Position numbers and translations under genes: made by a program. A stretch of 64,000 nucleotides of DNA from Cylindrotheca closterium (lineage: Eukaryota; Bacillariophyta; Bacillariophyceae; Bacillariales; Bacillariaceae), in NCBI GenBank assembly GCA_933822405.4, contig CAKOGP040002136.1, positions 1 to 64,000 of the forward strand, read 5' to 3'. Within the stretch, counting starts at the first letter, position 1, and each line of letters starts with the position of its first letter. The notes below the pieces were generated by a model. It had not been told where the DNA came from, did no database searches, and was given only the letters and a program-made list of their open reading frames with translations. Shown here piece after piece: positions 8,682 to 20,475 of the stretch.

Positions 8682-11019
8682 TTTGAATCAGTAGCTGTTT
8701 TGTTCGTTTGTTTGAATTGTAGTGAATTGTAGTGAGTTGGAGTGAGTTGGAGTGAATTGAATTGAATGCAACTTGAAACTGTGCGAATGAATGGTGTATT
8801 GAGCAGCGAATTCTGATGTATTGAAGATGTGTGCGTGTTAACTTTTTGTGCCAACGAAGCTTCAATTTGGACACAATTAGAAGACAGATGGATTCAGCAG
8901 AGCGATATAGAGGGGGTGGGGCTGCTTTGTTACCTTTGTTAGTCTATATGGTAACAAGGTGGATATAGAGTGGAGACCTTTCTACAGTATACAATGATGC
9001 TATATTATAACGATCTGTAAAAAAGCATCTGGTACTTGAATAGGCTTTTTAAAAAGTGGGAGGTGGGATGACGAGATGCGAGTGCAGTCGATGATGCGAT
9101 TCACTTGCAGAAAGAGGCAAGAATCCCGTAACCGTACAAACAACCTTGTGGTGAATACAAATCTTATTGTTATTCCCATACGTAATTTGTGCTTTATGTA
9201 CATAGATTAGAGGTGTGCATGCAATTTGAATTCCGAACTTTGGACTCCCTGGAATAGATCGGATCACCAGTTGCCATGATTGGAGGGAGAGATGGCGGTG
9301 TCAATAGGAAAGACTATAGCCCAAGGCTCATTTTCCGTCGTGGCTTTCCAAAACAACGCCACAGTGTCTTGATACCTACAGAGCGACTGGAATGAGATGC
9401 TTGGCCTATTCTTGAGAATAAGCAGGTTAAAGAATGATCCTCCAAGTGAAGTGACTGCCGCTGAAACACTTCAAAACACTGACAATATCCATTCCAGCCC
9501 ACCCAGTCCTGTTATATCGGTAGGTATCTAGAGACTATAAACAAATGTTAGAATAAAGAAGTTCAAAGAAATTAGGCTCACCATTCGACCAACAATGGTT
9601 TTTGAGCAAAACTTACATTTTTCTTACCCCATTGAGGTCACTGTATGCTTGATCTAGGCCGATTCTATCGAGGAGTGGCGTAATAATCTAACCATAGGGA
9701 TCCAAAGACGGAGGTGGTGCATTGTTGAGTGGTTTTTCTGTCTCTGTGGCGACCATATGGGGAACCTCCGAATGATAACAAACTGATGATTTTACCGAAC
9801 CTACCAGCCGTTTGGGTCGGCACGTCTCTTGTAAGACGTCAATTCTTTTGGAAAACGTTTCTACCCCTTTTGTCGGGTCCAAAGATTAGATCGGTGTATT
9901 GCTATTTTGTTTTCGCGCATTGTGGGGTCCGCAGCAACATCGATTTCTTATTCATTGCACCAGATTTTGAAACGAGAGCTCGGGTTCGAATTGGGCGTAG
10001 GTTGATCCCAATAGAAATCATTCTCTTGGATCCAAGGTTTTATAGTCCCTTCAGGAGTATGCTGCGCCCATAGATACGACTTCTAGGTCCACGAGGGCTC
10101 CATGAGACGCCGACAAGTGATTGGTGGAGGATGCTTGGATGGGAAAAGTGGTCTTGTTAGTGCCCAGAGAACGCAAGCATTACGATTTCTTTCATACAAA
10201 GCCGTTCTTATATGTCATGTAGAGTTACTGGGAGTGTCAATTCCCACTTTCGTGCCGTGTACATAGAATTCTGGGCTCCAACTCACCGTTAATGTTGGAA
10301 TTGGAAACGATTACGAATATGAGAAGAATAAAGAACCATAAAAATCATGTTGACTGGAGCCGGACGGACGCTGCTGGTCAGACCAAAAATACATGAAATA
10401 GCACTGTTCCCTACAGCAACGATTACAGCCAGTTGTGAATGTAAATCTTGATACTTCATAATACAGTATTTGCTTCATGTAAGAATAAATATATTAGAGG
10501 TGTTTGCACTTTGATTTGCGAATTTGGTTCTGGAACAGCACATGGGATTCCGAGAAATTGAACCGATGAGCGAGGCAGCGAGTGTGTGGTGGCTGGTGGT
10601 GGCTTGACTTGAGAAAGATCGGTCATTTTGAATAGAAAAAAAGACAGATTAGAACGACAATGAGCTACTGTTAGCTCGACATCCACCCTCGTGCGGTGGC
10701 TGATGAATATACTGTAGGTACTCCGTTTCCATCGCAATATCCGGGTGCTCCTGTCTGTCCGTGCGTGTGAGCAAAATTCCGTTGTGAAATCTCTCGAGGA
10801 TGCGCCGGCCGACCATTTTCAAACTGAGAAAATCAACTGAAACGATGATTTGTCTCATCCATCATCATCCTCGTTTTTGAGCAACCTCCAAGAATATAAG
10901 CAACGCGAAAGATCCAGACGGATCGACCAAACTCATATATTGATTGATAACCTTTGATACATTGAACAATAAGACTTCTTCATTGCCAAAACAAGCGGCG
11001 CAAGAAACAATAATATAGC
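8682..11019. other. 2.3-kb intergenic region, degenerate repeats only
   Basis: This divergent spacer lies between PRP38 and the kinesin gene. Directly upstream of PRP38 (about 8716-8765) is a short tandem array of GTAGTGAATT/GGAGTGAGTT units. Two blocks at about 9147-9255 and 10430-10540 are diverged copies of one another; both share the motif TTAGAGGTGT followed by a stretch ending near TGGAA. Frames of up to 114 codons between 9.7 and 10.1 kb run on both strands without recognisable motifs. Old transposon debris is possible, but nothing can be named. Confidence 0.45.
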
Positions 11020-14000
11020 ATGGGACAGACCAAGAGGGAATCAACGGCACCCAACGAAAAACCAACATCTCGCAAGAGGAGACGAACGATTGCTCCCAGT
11101 GACAATCCCCCTATCTTTGAGATCAAGGGAAACAGTACTAACGATGCAAAGAATGTTCGAGTGGTAGCTCGTATCCGGCCACTTTCTCGAAAAGAGCAAG
11201 ACCAAAAGATGATTCTCAAGCCAAAGGATGCTTCCATTGTGTTGGATAATGGTGATGATCGAAAGTTTGATTACGATGCCGTTTTGGGGCCAAATTCAAC
11301 ACAATGGGATGTTTATCATCAAAGTGGGGCAAGAGATGCCGTGTGTGGGGACATTCTCCAAGGTTTCAACTGCACCATCCTAGCATACGGACAAACAGGA
11401 TCAGGAAAGACATGTAAGTGCGGTATTTTGTTGGAATGAAGCAAAGGTGGAATACGTGTGCCGTATCTCATTGTGTACTTGTCACATTATTCACCCGCAC
11501 AAATAGTTACCATGGGAACTGCATCTTCTGATAGTTCTGAAAGTGGCAACAGTGCTGCTGTCGGAGAGATGGATGGTATCATTCCCAGGGCTGTTACCGA
11601 CCTCTTTGCTGCAATTGCGAGGGATGCAGCGGATACGATCACTGTTGAAATGTCATTCTTGGAAATTTATAATGAAGATGCTCGGGATTTGTTGTCTGAG
11701 GGGAACACAGATACTAGTCCGAGCCTCTTCATTCGTGAGGGCCAGGATGGGGAGGTCTACGTCCAAAATCTAACTTGGAAAACGGTATCATCGCAGCAAG
11801 ATGTTGCAGAACACATGATTCAAGCATCTGACAGACGTGTTGTCGCATCAACTCATATGAATGCAACATCCAGTCGATCCCATGCGATCTGTACTCTTCG
11901 AATTACCACCAAATCAAGGGCTCCTGATGGTTCTTGCAACGAAACAAAGTCGAAGCTCACGCTTGTCGATTTGGCAGGATCCGAACGTGCCAAACGAACC
12001 GGGGCCGAAGGAAGCCGAATGAAAGAAGGAATCAATATTAACAAGGGACTCTTTGTACTTGGTCAGGTGGTTTCCTGCTTGTCACAACTGGGAGAGACTG
12101 GATCGTCATCCCAAAACTCTCAGCATCATCATATTCCGTACAGAGACTCCAAGTTGACTCGTTTGCTACAAGACTCGCTCGGTGGAAACTCAAGAACCAT
12201 CATGCTTGCATGTGTGAGTCCAGCAGATTCGAATACTGAGGAATCGGTCAATACTCTTCGATACGCTTCTCGAGCCAGAAGCATTCAAAACTCTGCTGTG
12301 AAAAATGTTGTCGAGGCTCCACTTTCTCCCGAAGCTGCTGCAGTGCTTCGAAAAGAAAACCAAGATCTTCGTAAGCGCGTTATACAACTTGAGTCGCAGT
12401 TGCGTGAGAACGGGGGCTCAACGAAGACACATCCGGCAGCTCGAGAGAGTAAGACTTCTGATTTTGCTTCACAAAGTCGTATCTGCGAGCTAGAATGCAT
12501 GGTGGACCACCTCAAGGAACAAGTCAGATCGGCATCAAAAGATGTTTTGAATGCCACTGCGAAAGCGGATCAATACAAGATCAAGCACGATGAACTTCTT
12601 TCTTTGTGCAAAAACCAAGGTTTGAAAATCGACGACGAGGATAATACTGCTGACACCGAAAAGACACTCTCTTTGGTGCATCAGCTTCGAGAGGAAGTCG
12701 AAGAATGGAAAGCGAGGGAAGCGGAAGCAAGAATTAATGCCGAAGTGTCTCGAGTCACTGCGGCATCGATACTTTCGAGTGGTGGAGAACTGAAGATCGA
12801 GAATATTGTTCTTCCAATGGACACGGAAGACGACAACGACGAGGAACTTGAAGAGAGTGATGACGGAGCGCATTTGGCATCTGAACTTTTATGCATCAGT
12901 GGATCGATCGACAAAAAGGAAGAAATGGTAAAGAAGGCCATGCTGGAAAAACAATGCATGGAAGCGATGAAATCTCATTTCGAAGGTGCCCTACACCATT
13001 TGCAAACAGAGGTTGAGACCTTGTCTGCGGAGCGAGAAGAACTGCTTTCCGTTGTCGATTGTATTACTGACGATAATGCAGCACAATCGCAAATGCAAAG
13101 CAGAATTGCTGCCCTGGAGAATCGAATTGCCGATCTTAATAAGAACGCAGACGATCACAAGAAGAGTCTTCGTCTGCGCGAGCTCGCAGAGAAGAGAGTT
13201 AGCAAGTTGGAACAAGAGATCCAAGCAGACAAGCAAAAGAAGGCCGAACTCCAACGAAAATTGAAGGAGGAGAGTGTCGAACGTCGAAAGGACAAGAAGT
13301 CAGCAAGGCTCGAGGCGACTCGCCTGATGAAGGACTCGAACCGATTGAAACTGGAGCTTCAGAAGGTGAAATCGGCCGCGGAACGCCAGGCACAGGTCCT
13401 GAAGCGCAAGACTGCAGAACTCGTCAACAATCACAAACGTCAGCAGCTGAATAGTCGGAAGAGACGGAATAGAAACTCGGATAACAAGTCAAGTGATCCA
13501 CACAGTGAGGTCTCCGACAAGAAGCAGACCGATATTATGTCTTGGTTGGATTCTGAAGTCGAGATGCTCCAAGAAATAGTTCAAACCAAGAGCCAAATCG
13601 TCGAACAAGAGATTTTGTTGGAATCAGTCTTGATGGAATGTAATTCTGATTCTTGTGATAGCACCGGCTTGACCCCGAAAGACGAAGCCAACTCTCGAAA
13701 AGGGATTCTTCGTCAACTGCGTTCTAATCTGGAATCAATGGAGAAGTCTCTTGTAGATGGGTTCAAGGATGCATCAACTTGGAACGAACTGGCCGAAGCA
13801 GAAGTGGCATGGTTGGTAGGAAGAGCCATAGAAATGATCGGGTATTCGAAGATTGAAATGAGAGAGAAGATTCAAAAGGCGGTAGCCTCAACAAGGGAAA
13901 CCGAAAGGAAGGCATGCAATGAAGAAGTCATGAGACTTCGTTTGGAGCATTCACAAGCGACGGCCTCCCTCCTTGATTCCACAAGGAAGGCACTCGAGAG

Positions 14001-14961
14001 TGAAATGATCCAACAACTTGGTACTTTCAAGGATACTGCCAGCGATACGGCTAAGATGGATCGCTGGTTCAAGGACTATTTTCAGGGTGCCGAAGCTGCT
14101 ACAGCTAGCATCAGAAGTAACATCGACGACTTTAAGACTCAACAGAATGAAATTCAAGATGCTGTCAATGAAGTAACAAAGGGCTTGCTTCCATCTAAAA
14201 AGCAGAAGAAGAAGTCCAGTGTTACCAAGGAATTGATCGATTATGAACCATTGGAAGAAACCTTCCTTCTGGACGATTTCGATGATGGAAATGACAGCGA
14301 CTGGAGTCCAGAAGACGAGAAAGCAAGTAAGAAGGCGAAACGAGAGTCACAAGACGAGAAAGTTGATCTTACAGCAAGCACGGAGGAGCCTGAGATGATA
14401 CAAGCTGAGACTGCGACTGTGAAGTCACCTGATGCGAGGGTTTCCGAGGCTGCCAACACGAGCTTTGCCGATGCCCCTACTGCTGATTTCTTGTCGGCAT
14501 CATTTGAATCGAAGGGGGACGAATCGCTTGACACGAGCAGAGTAGAGTCGCCCGAATCCAGTGTTGCCAGCTCACCTGAGAAGCCCACCGAATCTCTCGA
14601 AGATTTGAAGGTCTCAGAGCTGAAGGAACGATTACGAACTCTTGGCCTGAAGATGACTGGAAGAAAAGCTGATCTGAAAGCTAGACTAGAAAGTCACCAG
14701 GCTTCTCAGGGAATGGGTGGAGACAAAAATCGCAAGCCGCTTCAAACACTGAATAATAGTTTTTCAGTTGGCAGGGGTAACGTCAACCTCAGAAACAGAA
14801 GGAACATGAGGAAACCTTCCTTCATGAAGGACAATACTTCATTTTCTGCGAAACGACGACGTGATATCCCACCAAGCGACGCGAAACGTAGGTTGCGGGA
14901 GGACATGAATAACTCTGTGACCCTTGCCCTGCAAGAACTACAAGAGCTGACCAATTTGTAG
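11020..14961 (+). CDS. Kinesin-4-like motor with C-terminal SAP domain
   Basis: The model joins 11020-11413 and 11507-14961 across a 93-bp intron. The intron (GTAAGT to AATAG) splits the codon after the P-loop, giving GQTGSGKT-FTMG and 1282 residues. The motor contains NVRVVARIRPL, the P-loop at about 125-132, switch I (SSRSH) and switch II (LVDLAGSERAKRTGAEG, about 284). It also has YRDSKLTRLLQDSLGGNSRT and SPADSNTEESVNTLRYASRA, a signature of kinesin-4 (KIF4/chromokinesin). Long coiled coils with Lys/Arg-rich parts follow. Near residues 1162-1196 a SAP motif (VSELKERLRTLGLKMTGRK) suggests DNA or chromatin binding. The tail is basic. It is probably a chromosome-associated plus-end motor acting in mitosis. 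A motor-SAP combination fits a chromokinesin that reaches DNA by a different module from animal KIF4. Confidence 0.9.
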
Positions 14962-15375
14962 GTGAGAATATTTCTGAAACAGATATATTAACGAGAACTG
15001 CGGAGTCAGTCTTCTAGTTCGTGTGGTTGGAACTGGAATCCGATAATCGAAATATGTATTAAAGTAATGCTAAACATACATTTTGCACTTGCAGTCTCTT
15101 GTCGAGAACAATAGAAGTGTGAAGCAAGGACATTACAAATATTATCATTATTCCGAGATATTTGAATGCCCAGTCGTAGTAGTCGATTTCATCGAATCTT
15201 TGACCTGCGCCTTCAATCAAAATAATTATCACTCGTCATCGCATTATTGTCATCATCAATTGTTATCATTCAGCAGCTTATTGATATACACAACCCTTTG
15301 AAATACTAAAAGCAGATGATCCTTCTATACGTCGTTTTCTTTTAACCTTTAGCACAACGCAGCAAAGACAAGAAA
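14962..15375. other. Intergenic, nothing recognised
   Basis: This 414-bp AT-rich spacer between the kinesin stop and the aspartic protease start holds no gene-like frame, RNA gene or repeat that I can identify. Confidence 0.5.
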
Positions 15376-16806
15376 ATGAGAATAGGGTACAACAATGCTG
15401 CGATTGTAGTTGTCTTGACCTCTGTTTGTCTCCTGAATTGCTGCCTTGGTTTACCTGTGAAGAAAGTTTCTCAGCACTTCTTTGGTGAATCACAAATTCG
15501 GAATCGTCAGGGACCTCGCCGTTCTTGCTCTAAAGACCAGCGAGTGCGTAATGATGATTCATTTGCATGTACAAATACTGACGAGAACGAGATCACTGGG
15601 AACCACCAATTCAAATCATCTTTGGACACAGTTGGAATGAAACGGCGAAACGCCTTATCCGCAGCACGCAGCTTGGTCGTTGCTGGTCTCGGAACGATAA
15701 CTCCAATCCCCTTGCATGAAAGTAGCCACGGATCAGCCAGAGCAGCAGCAACAGTGACTTCATCCTCCATCAATGCGATGGACAGTATTTTGCTTTCGAA
15801 CCAATACCAAGCAGCCCAAGACCACACCACGATCATGGTGCCTTTGGAATTTAGTGGAGATGCCTACATTGTGTCCTATCAAGTTGGTGGGACTACTTTC
15901 CGAGCCGTCTTGGATACTGGATCCCCGTTTCTGATGATTCCAGGGTCCTGTTCGGCAAATACGAGATCGAAATCAGGCTGCTACCAACAACAGGGAAGTC
16001 CTTCAGGATTGGAGGGAACCATCGAAATTTTTGATGGTTTTATTGGAGAAGTTGAATGGAGAAAGGGTTCCTTTGCATTTCCAAGCCCAAATGAATCAGC
16101 AGCAGTGACAACGGACCCCAACTCTGGTATTATTTTTGGGGTTGTGGACGACAACATCATGAGTGGCCCAGGCGGAGTGTTCTTCGGTCTCATCAAGAAT
16201 ACAGCTAAAAGAATACGGCCCAGCTTTTTGGGACAAACAAATATTGTATCTTTTGCTGTTGATTTACGGAGCACAAGGGAAAATGGACAAGGCAAGGAAG
16301 GAGTACCAGCAACAACAAGAACGGCAACACCATCTCTGATGCTATCGACCCTTCCGCTGCTGTCATCCTACGATGATTACATTCCACTCAATTATGACTT
16401 GCGAAAAAAGTACGGAGATCCGGTGCAGCACTACGTAGCAAAGGCCAAGTCTCTCATCATTGATGGAAGACCGCTGATTCCAAAGAATGGAAAACCGATT
16501 TACATCATTCTGGATACAGGCGTCACTGGGATGGTTGTCAACAACGAACTCTTTGAGCAGCGCTACAACGAAGCTCGAGCAAACAAAGAGAAACGCTTAT
16601 GGGGAGGCCCAGTGGAAATCATGCTGGAAACCAAGCAAAAGAAAAGTGTGTCCATCACAGCCCAAAAGCCACTGACGACACGGTTCGACCCGAAAGTGAA
16701 TTGGAAGGGATTCAATGCCAATCTCATGGTCGTAGGACTTTCCTTTTTGAATTCCAGAAATATGATAGTGGATATTGACGATGGAAAAATGTGGCTGGAA
16801 GACTAA
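15376..16806 (+). CDS. Pepsin-like (A1) aspartic protease, probably plastid-routed
   Basis: This is an intronless frame of 476 residues. Two catalytic motifs are visible: DTGS at residues 180-183 in FRAVLDTGSPFLMIPGS, and DTGV at 380-383 in YIILDTGVTGMVV. Their 200-residue spacing is right for a bilobed A1 protease. The second motif has Val where Ser/Thr is usual. The N-terminus has a hydrophobic signal peptide (residues about 8-25, ending NCCLG) and a roughly 60-residue polar basic stretch. Then come a twin-arginine motif (MKRRNAL, residue 88), a hydrophobic run and an AxA-type site (SARAAA, about 120-125). This order (signal peptide, transit-like region, Tat-like signal) is that of a thylakoid lumen protein in a secondary plastid, which is inference. 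Plain secretion is the alternative. Confidence 0.75.
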   Translation: MRIGYNNAAIVVVLTSVCLLNCCLGLPVKKVSQHFFGESQIRNRQGPRRSCSKDQRVRNDDSFACTNTDENEITGNHQFKSSLDTVGMKRRNALSAARSLVVAGLGTITPIPLHESSHGSARAAATVTSSSINAMDSILLSNQYQAAQDHTTIMVPLEFSGDAYIVSYQVGGTTFRAVLDTGSPFLMIPGSCSANTRSKSGCYQQQGSPSGLEGTIEIFDGFIGEVEWRKGSFAFPSPNESAAVTTDPNSGIIFGVVDDNIMSGPGGVFFGLIKNTAKRIRPSFLGQTNIVSFAVDLRSTRENGQGKEGVPATTRTATPSLMLSTLPLLSSYDDYIPLNYDLRKKYGDPVQHYVAKAKSLIIDGRPLIPKNGKPIYIILDTGVTGMVVNNELFEQRYNEARANKEKRLWGGPVEIMLETKQKKSVSITAQKPLTTRFDPKVNWKGFNANLMVVGLSFLNSRNMIVDIDDGKMWLED

Positions 16807-17000
16807 ATACTTCGACCACAAGACCAGACAAGGCCATCGCTTTAGCAATCACACGACACGATTAGATTGAGTCATCCTATTCTTGAGGTACGATCGCAAT
16901 ATCTTGAGGGTTAAAAATACCAATTTATTTGATTCCATGCATAATTTATTTAACATTGCAGCGTTCTCACTCTTTTCTGATCTAACAGTCTTGATGCCTT

Positions 17001-19690
17001 CTAAATAAAGCTCATATCATCCAGCGTCTTTGAGTCAGAAAAAGAATTATTGGGACTCTCATACCGAACATCAGAACGACTATTCAAGCCAAAATCCTGC
17101 TTATTCTCGTCATCTGGACGAGTCTGAGCTTTGCCTTCCAACTTGCTCTTGGATGGTGGTCCACCGTAGCTCTCCGACACAAACTCCATCTGATGCTTCT
17201 TATGCCCGGTGATGGCCGTGATCATGTCATTTGAAATCTTGGACCGGTGGATCTCATGAGCCAGCTTTGGAGAGCCACAAAAGGCCAAAAGCGAGTAGGA
17301 TCTCCTGTGGCTATCAATCATGCGGAGCGTATGGTCCTGAATCGAACGTGGAATATCCAAGCGACCATAGATTATCTTGATTCCACACGATCCAAACTCT
17401 TGGTCCAATAAGGTACAGGCATAGAGATCCGGATCAGTGACATATACTGAAACGCGGCAGACTTTATGAGCGTTGTGGGAGCCCCAGGCAGCGACCAGGG
17501 CGTTGTAGTGCGAGAGGATGTCGGGGAGAATTTTGGATGCTTGCGACGCTGATCGGGTAGTCCAAATCATTTCAAGACAGTTCAGATTGGCAGCAGCAGA
17601 ACCAGTAGCATCGACATGCTTCTTCCACGTCTTATGGCGAGGACTGACAGCACGACTCCATAGACGCAAGGTCATGTATCCGTGGAAGATTGAAGCAAGG
17701 ATGACTTCGTCGGGGCTCAGTTTGGCTCCTCTGAGTTCGTAGACAATGAACCAGTACCAGTCAGCAAAGGGAGCGACGAGGCAGAAGACAAGATCGATAT
17801 AGTTGGATATTGAAGTAGAATCCCATACGCACAGAGACGCAAAACCAAAAATCGCCTGGAAGAGGACTGTGATGACTTCAAGTGCAACGAACATCCCCGG
17901 TGCAAGATCGACTTCCGTGGTGTTCCAAGAAATAGTCAGCCCGAGGACGACCACTCCAAACACGGGAGCCAAGCAAAGCAAGACGATGCCGTAAAGTGAG
18001 CGAGTAGATTGGTCGGCCTTCTTTCTGAGCCCGGCCATATTGGTTCGAATGTCTGATAAGTTGAAGAGCTCGTCGTGTCGGATAAGGTCCTTGCGGATGG
18101 AAGCTTCGAGTTTGTCTTGGTTGCCAATGACAACTTGTTGGTTAGATCGGCAGATGGCATAAACTTTCTTCGCGATGCACCCCTTTCTCTTGTCCATTTC
18201 AAGTTGGACTCTATTGAGTCTTATCTCTCGATGTTCTAGCTCCTGGAGGTATCTTATTGGATCGAGGGATAGCATCTTTCGGACATGTTGCTTGAAGAGA
18301 CTCAAGACGGGGACGATGCCAGTACCTGACCCGAGGGACAGAATATGAGAGTACTCTTCAGTTTTTGCGAGAGAGGTTCCGTAAGGGCCCATGACTTCGA
18401 CAAACTTGCGAATGTTGCTGATATCTTTTTCTTCGCTCAGCATATCCCATAGTTGGATTGTCCATGATTTCTTCTTTCCATGGACTTCAATGTAAAACTC
18501 GAGTTCTTCTGCGTTTGGACTCGAAGCAATCGAAAAAGGATGCCAGTGGTTGTCAATATCATCAATGCGCAAGCAGGCGTATTGTCCAGCTTTGAACTGA
18601 AAGAGGATTGGTTTCTTGAGCTTGAGAATGATCATTCGAGATCCGTTGGTCCCTGCCACAGTGGAAGAACCTGTAACTTTGGTCTGGTACTTGTGATTCA
18701 AATGCATGGCCGCACGGTCACAAAAGTAGAACAGCAAGGTTGAAGTGAACCACTTGAAAGTCTGGCTTCTTTCCTTTACGGTTCTTGCTTCGATATCCAA
18801 AGTATGAGCAATGGTCACAAAGTACATGATGAAGACGGCATGGTGAAGGGCGTAGAAAATTTCGTAGGGAATAGAATGCCGAAAGTAAGATGTCAATCCC
18901 ACCAGAAGCAAGAATGCCAAGATGCAGTATCCCGTAATCATGATTTCTTCAGTGAACTTTTCGCAAAAGGCTTGCTCGCCGTCGGAACAGAGTACTCCAA
19001 AGAAGACAAAGAAGAAAATGACGGCCCAAAAGACAATGGTGATCATGGTATATCCGAGGTGAATGTGCATTCGGAGGCTTCGGTTCAAGGGCAAGATTTT
19101 ACCCAGAAAGGAGTCACACAAGCTACTGATGGTATAACGTGCCATGGTCAATGGAATCAAGGACATTTGGAATAGAATGGCATGCATGGAGCCAAACTCG
19201 AGTGGGGGTGCAATGATTTTCCACCAGTATCGGTTGGCAGTTTCCGGAACGTTTGCGAGTTGAACATCAAGCTTTCGAAGTGCAAAGTGGGCTGATTGAA
19301 TTGAATTGTGTGAAGTGAATGATGAGTGATACAGGTATTGTGTCGGAATGTCTTTGTAGGATATTGATACTCACACCAAATGACCAAAGTGCTGACAAGG
19401 TGGACCAAGAAGAAGACCATCAGCTTTCTCTCGGCATACAAGTAGGTGATTTGGCGGTGGAATGCTGTGGGGCACAACAAATGGCGAGCCTTGTTGAATA
19501 GTTCTCCGATGTCCGAGATTGTCGAATCCTCATCCGTCTCGCTATCGGTGTTGCAGACTTCCTCAAACACCTTTTCGGCGTGGCTCGAAGATTTTCCTTT
19601 AGCTTTGACGGTACCATCGGAAATCGCTTCCTCCAAACCGGGAGGAGAAGGAGCTCGACTGTATCGAACCTTGCTGCGTGTATTGTTCAT
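17001..19690 (-). CDS. Ferric reductase/NOX-type transmembrane oxidoreductase
   Basis: The minus-strand model joins 19690-19375 and 19291-17001. The 83-bp intron (TGTGAG region donor GTGAGT, acceptor CAATCAG) restores a frame reading ANRYWWKIIAPPLEFGSMHA, giving 868 residues. Heme-ligand candidates lie in the helices around HIHLGY (residues 181-186), H244 and HH255-256. The FAD motif HPFSIAS is at 356-362 and the NAD(P) glycine motif GSGTG at 426-430. IWTTRS (about 681) and FCGSP near the C-terminus belong to the second half of the NAD fold. Between those halves, residues about 539-650 form an extra hydrophobic block of roughly four helices. The protein should pass electrons from NAD(P)H to Fe(III) or O2 across a membrane. 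Ferric reductase is favoured over NADPH oxidase because no EF-hands are seen. Confidence 0.9.
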
Positions 19691-20475
19691 GATATATGGT
19701 GATTATGTAGCTGAATGTACTGGGTGAAATTTCTTGTGGCAGTCAGTCAGATGCCAACAAATAAGAGATTTGTGAGCAGATCTGCTAATGCGATCTCTGT
19801 ACGGTATAGTTTGGGGACCTCGGATTTGAGTGATGGTCTGGTTCGTTGTACGGGAAGATGTGTGAGTGGCTGTATATTTTTCGTTAAGTCTTTGGGTCAT
19901 TCTCGCGACCAAAATTCCGCTAGAGGGATGGAAACTGTGATCGAGCGTCTTGTGCGAAACACAACGACGACACCAATCATGGAATGTATCACTAGACTGT
20001 GAATGGTTGGTAGCTGCATGCATTAATATATATGGAAGCGTATTAATATTGCCAAGAACATTGAACGTTGGATATTCGCAGCAGTAAACTTGTGACAGAA
20101 TGATTGGTTCGATTCCAACTGACACCGCAGTCCTCTTGGCAATCGAGATGTGGCATGAAACACCATCAAAGTGATGAAAGCTTATTCAAATCGCTATGAG
20201 CAGTTGTATACCATCTACTGGTACCGGTATCAGGCACTGCAGCTTCGCTTCCGTTTTTTTGAGTATCACTGCATTTTGACAACTTCGACCAAACCTAAAT
20301 CCCCGCACATCTTATATGCTTTATTCCATCTCATTTACGTACAGTACAGTATTTATTTGTAACATCGAAATATTTTTCTATTGCATGCTAGATATCCAAT
20401 ACAAAAAGTCAACTGATTCATTCATTTCATAATGTAGGTATATAGGACCATTGCCACAAAGTCGTCTTTGTAGAC
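19691..20475. other. Intergenic, nothing recognised
   Basis: This 785-bp spacer lies between the ferric reductase start and the NIPA gene stop. The two opposite-strand frames of 95-140 codons have no recognisable domain, low-complexity bias or targeting signal. I do not call them genes. Confidence 0.45.

Noticed and set aside
9688..10073. Opposing frames suggestive of transposon remnants
   Set aside because: I could not identify a transposase, reverse transcriptase or gag motif in any frame, so no element is called.
19703..20125. 140-codon minus-strand frame upstream of the ferric reductase
   Set aside because: No hydrophobic, repeat or domain features are seen, and it overlaps an equally long plus-strand frame.
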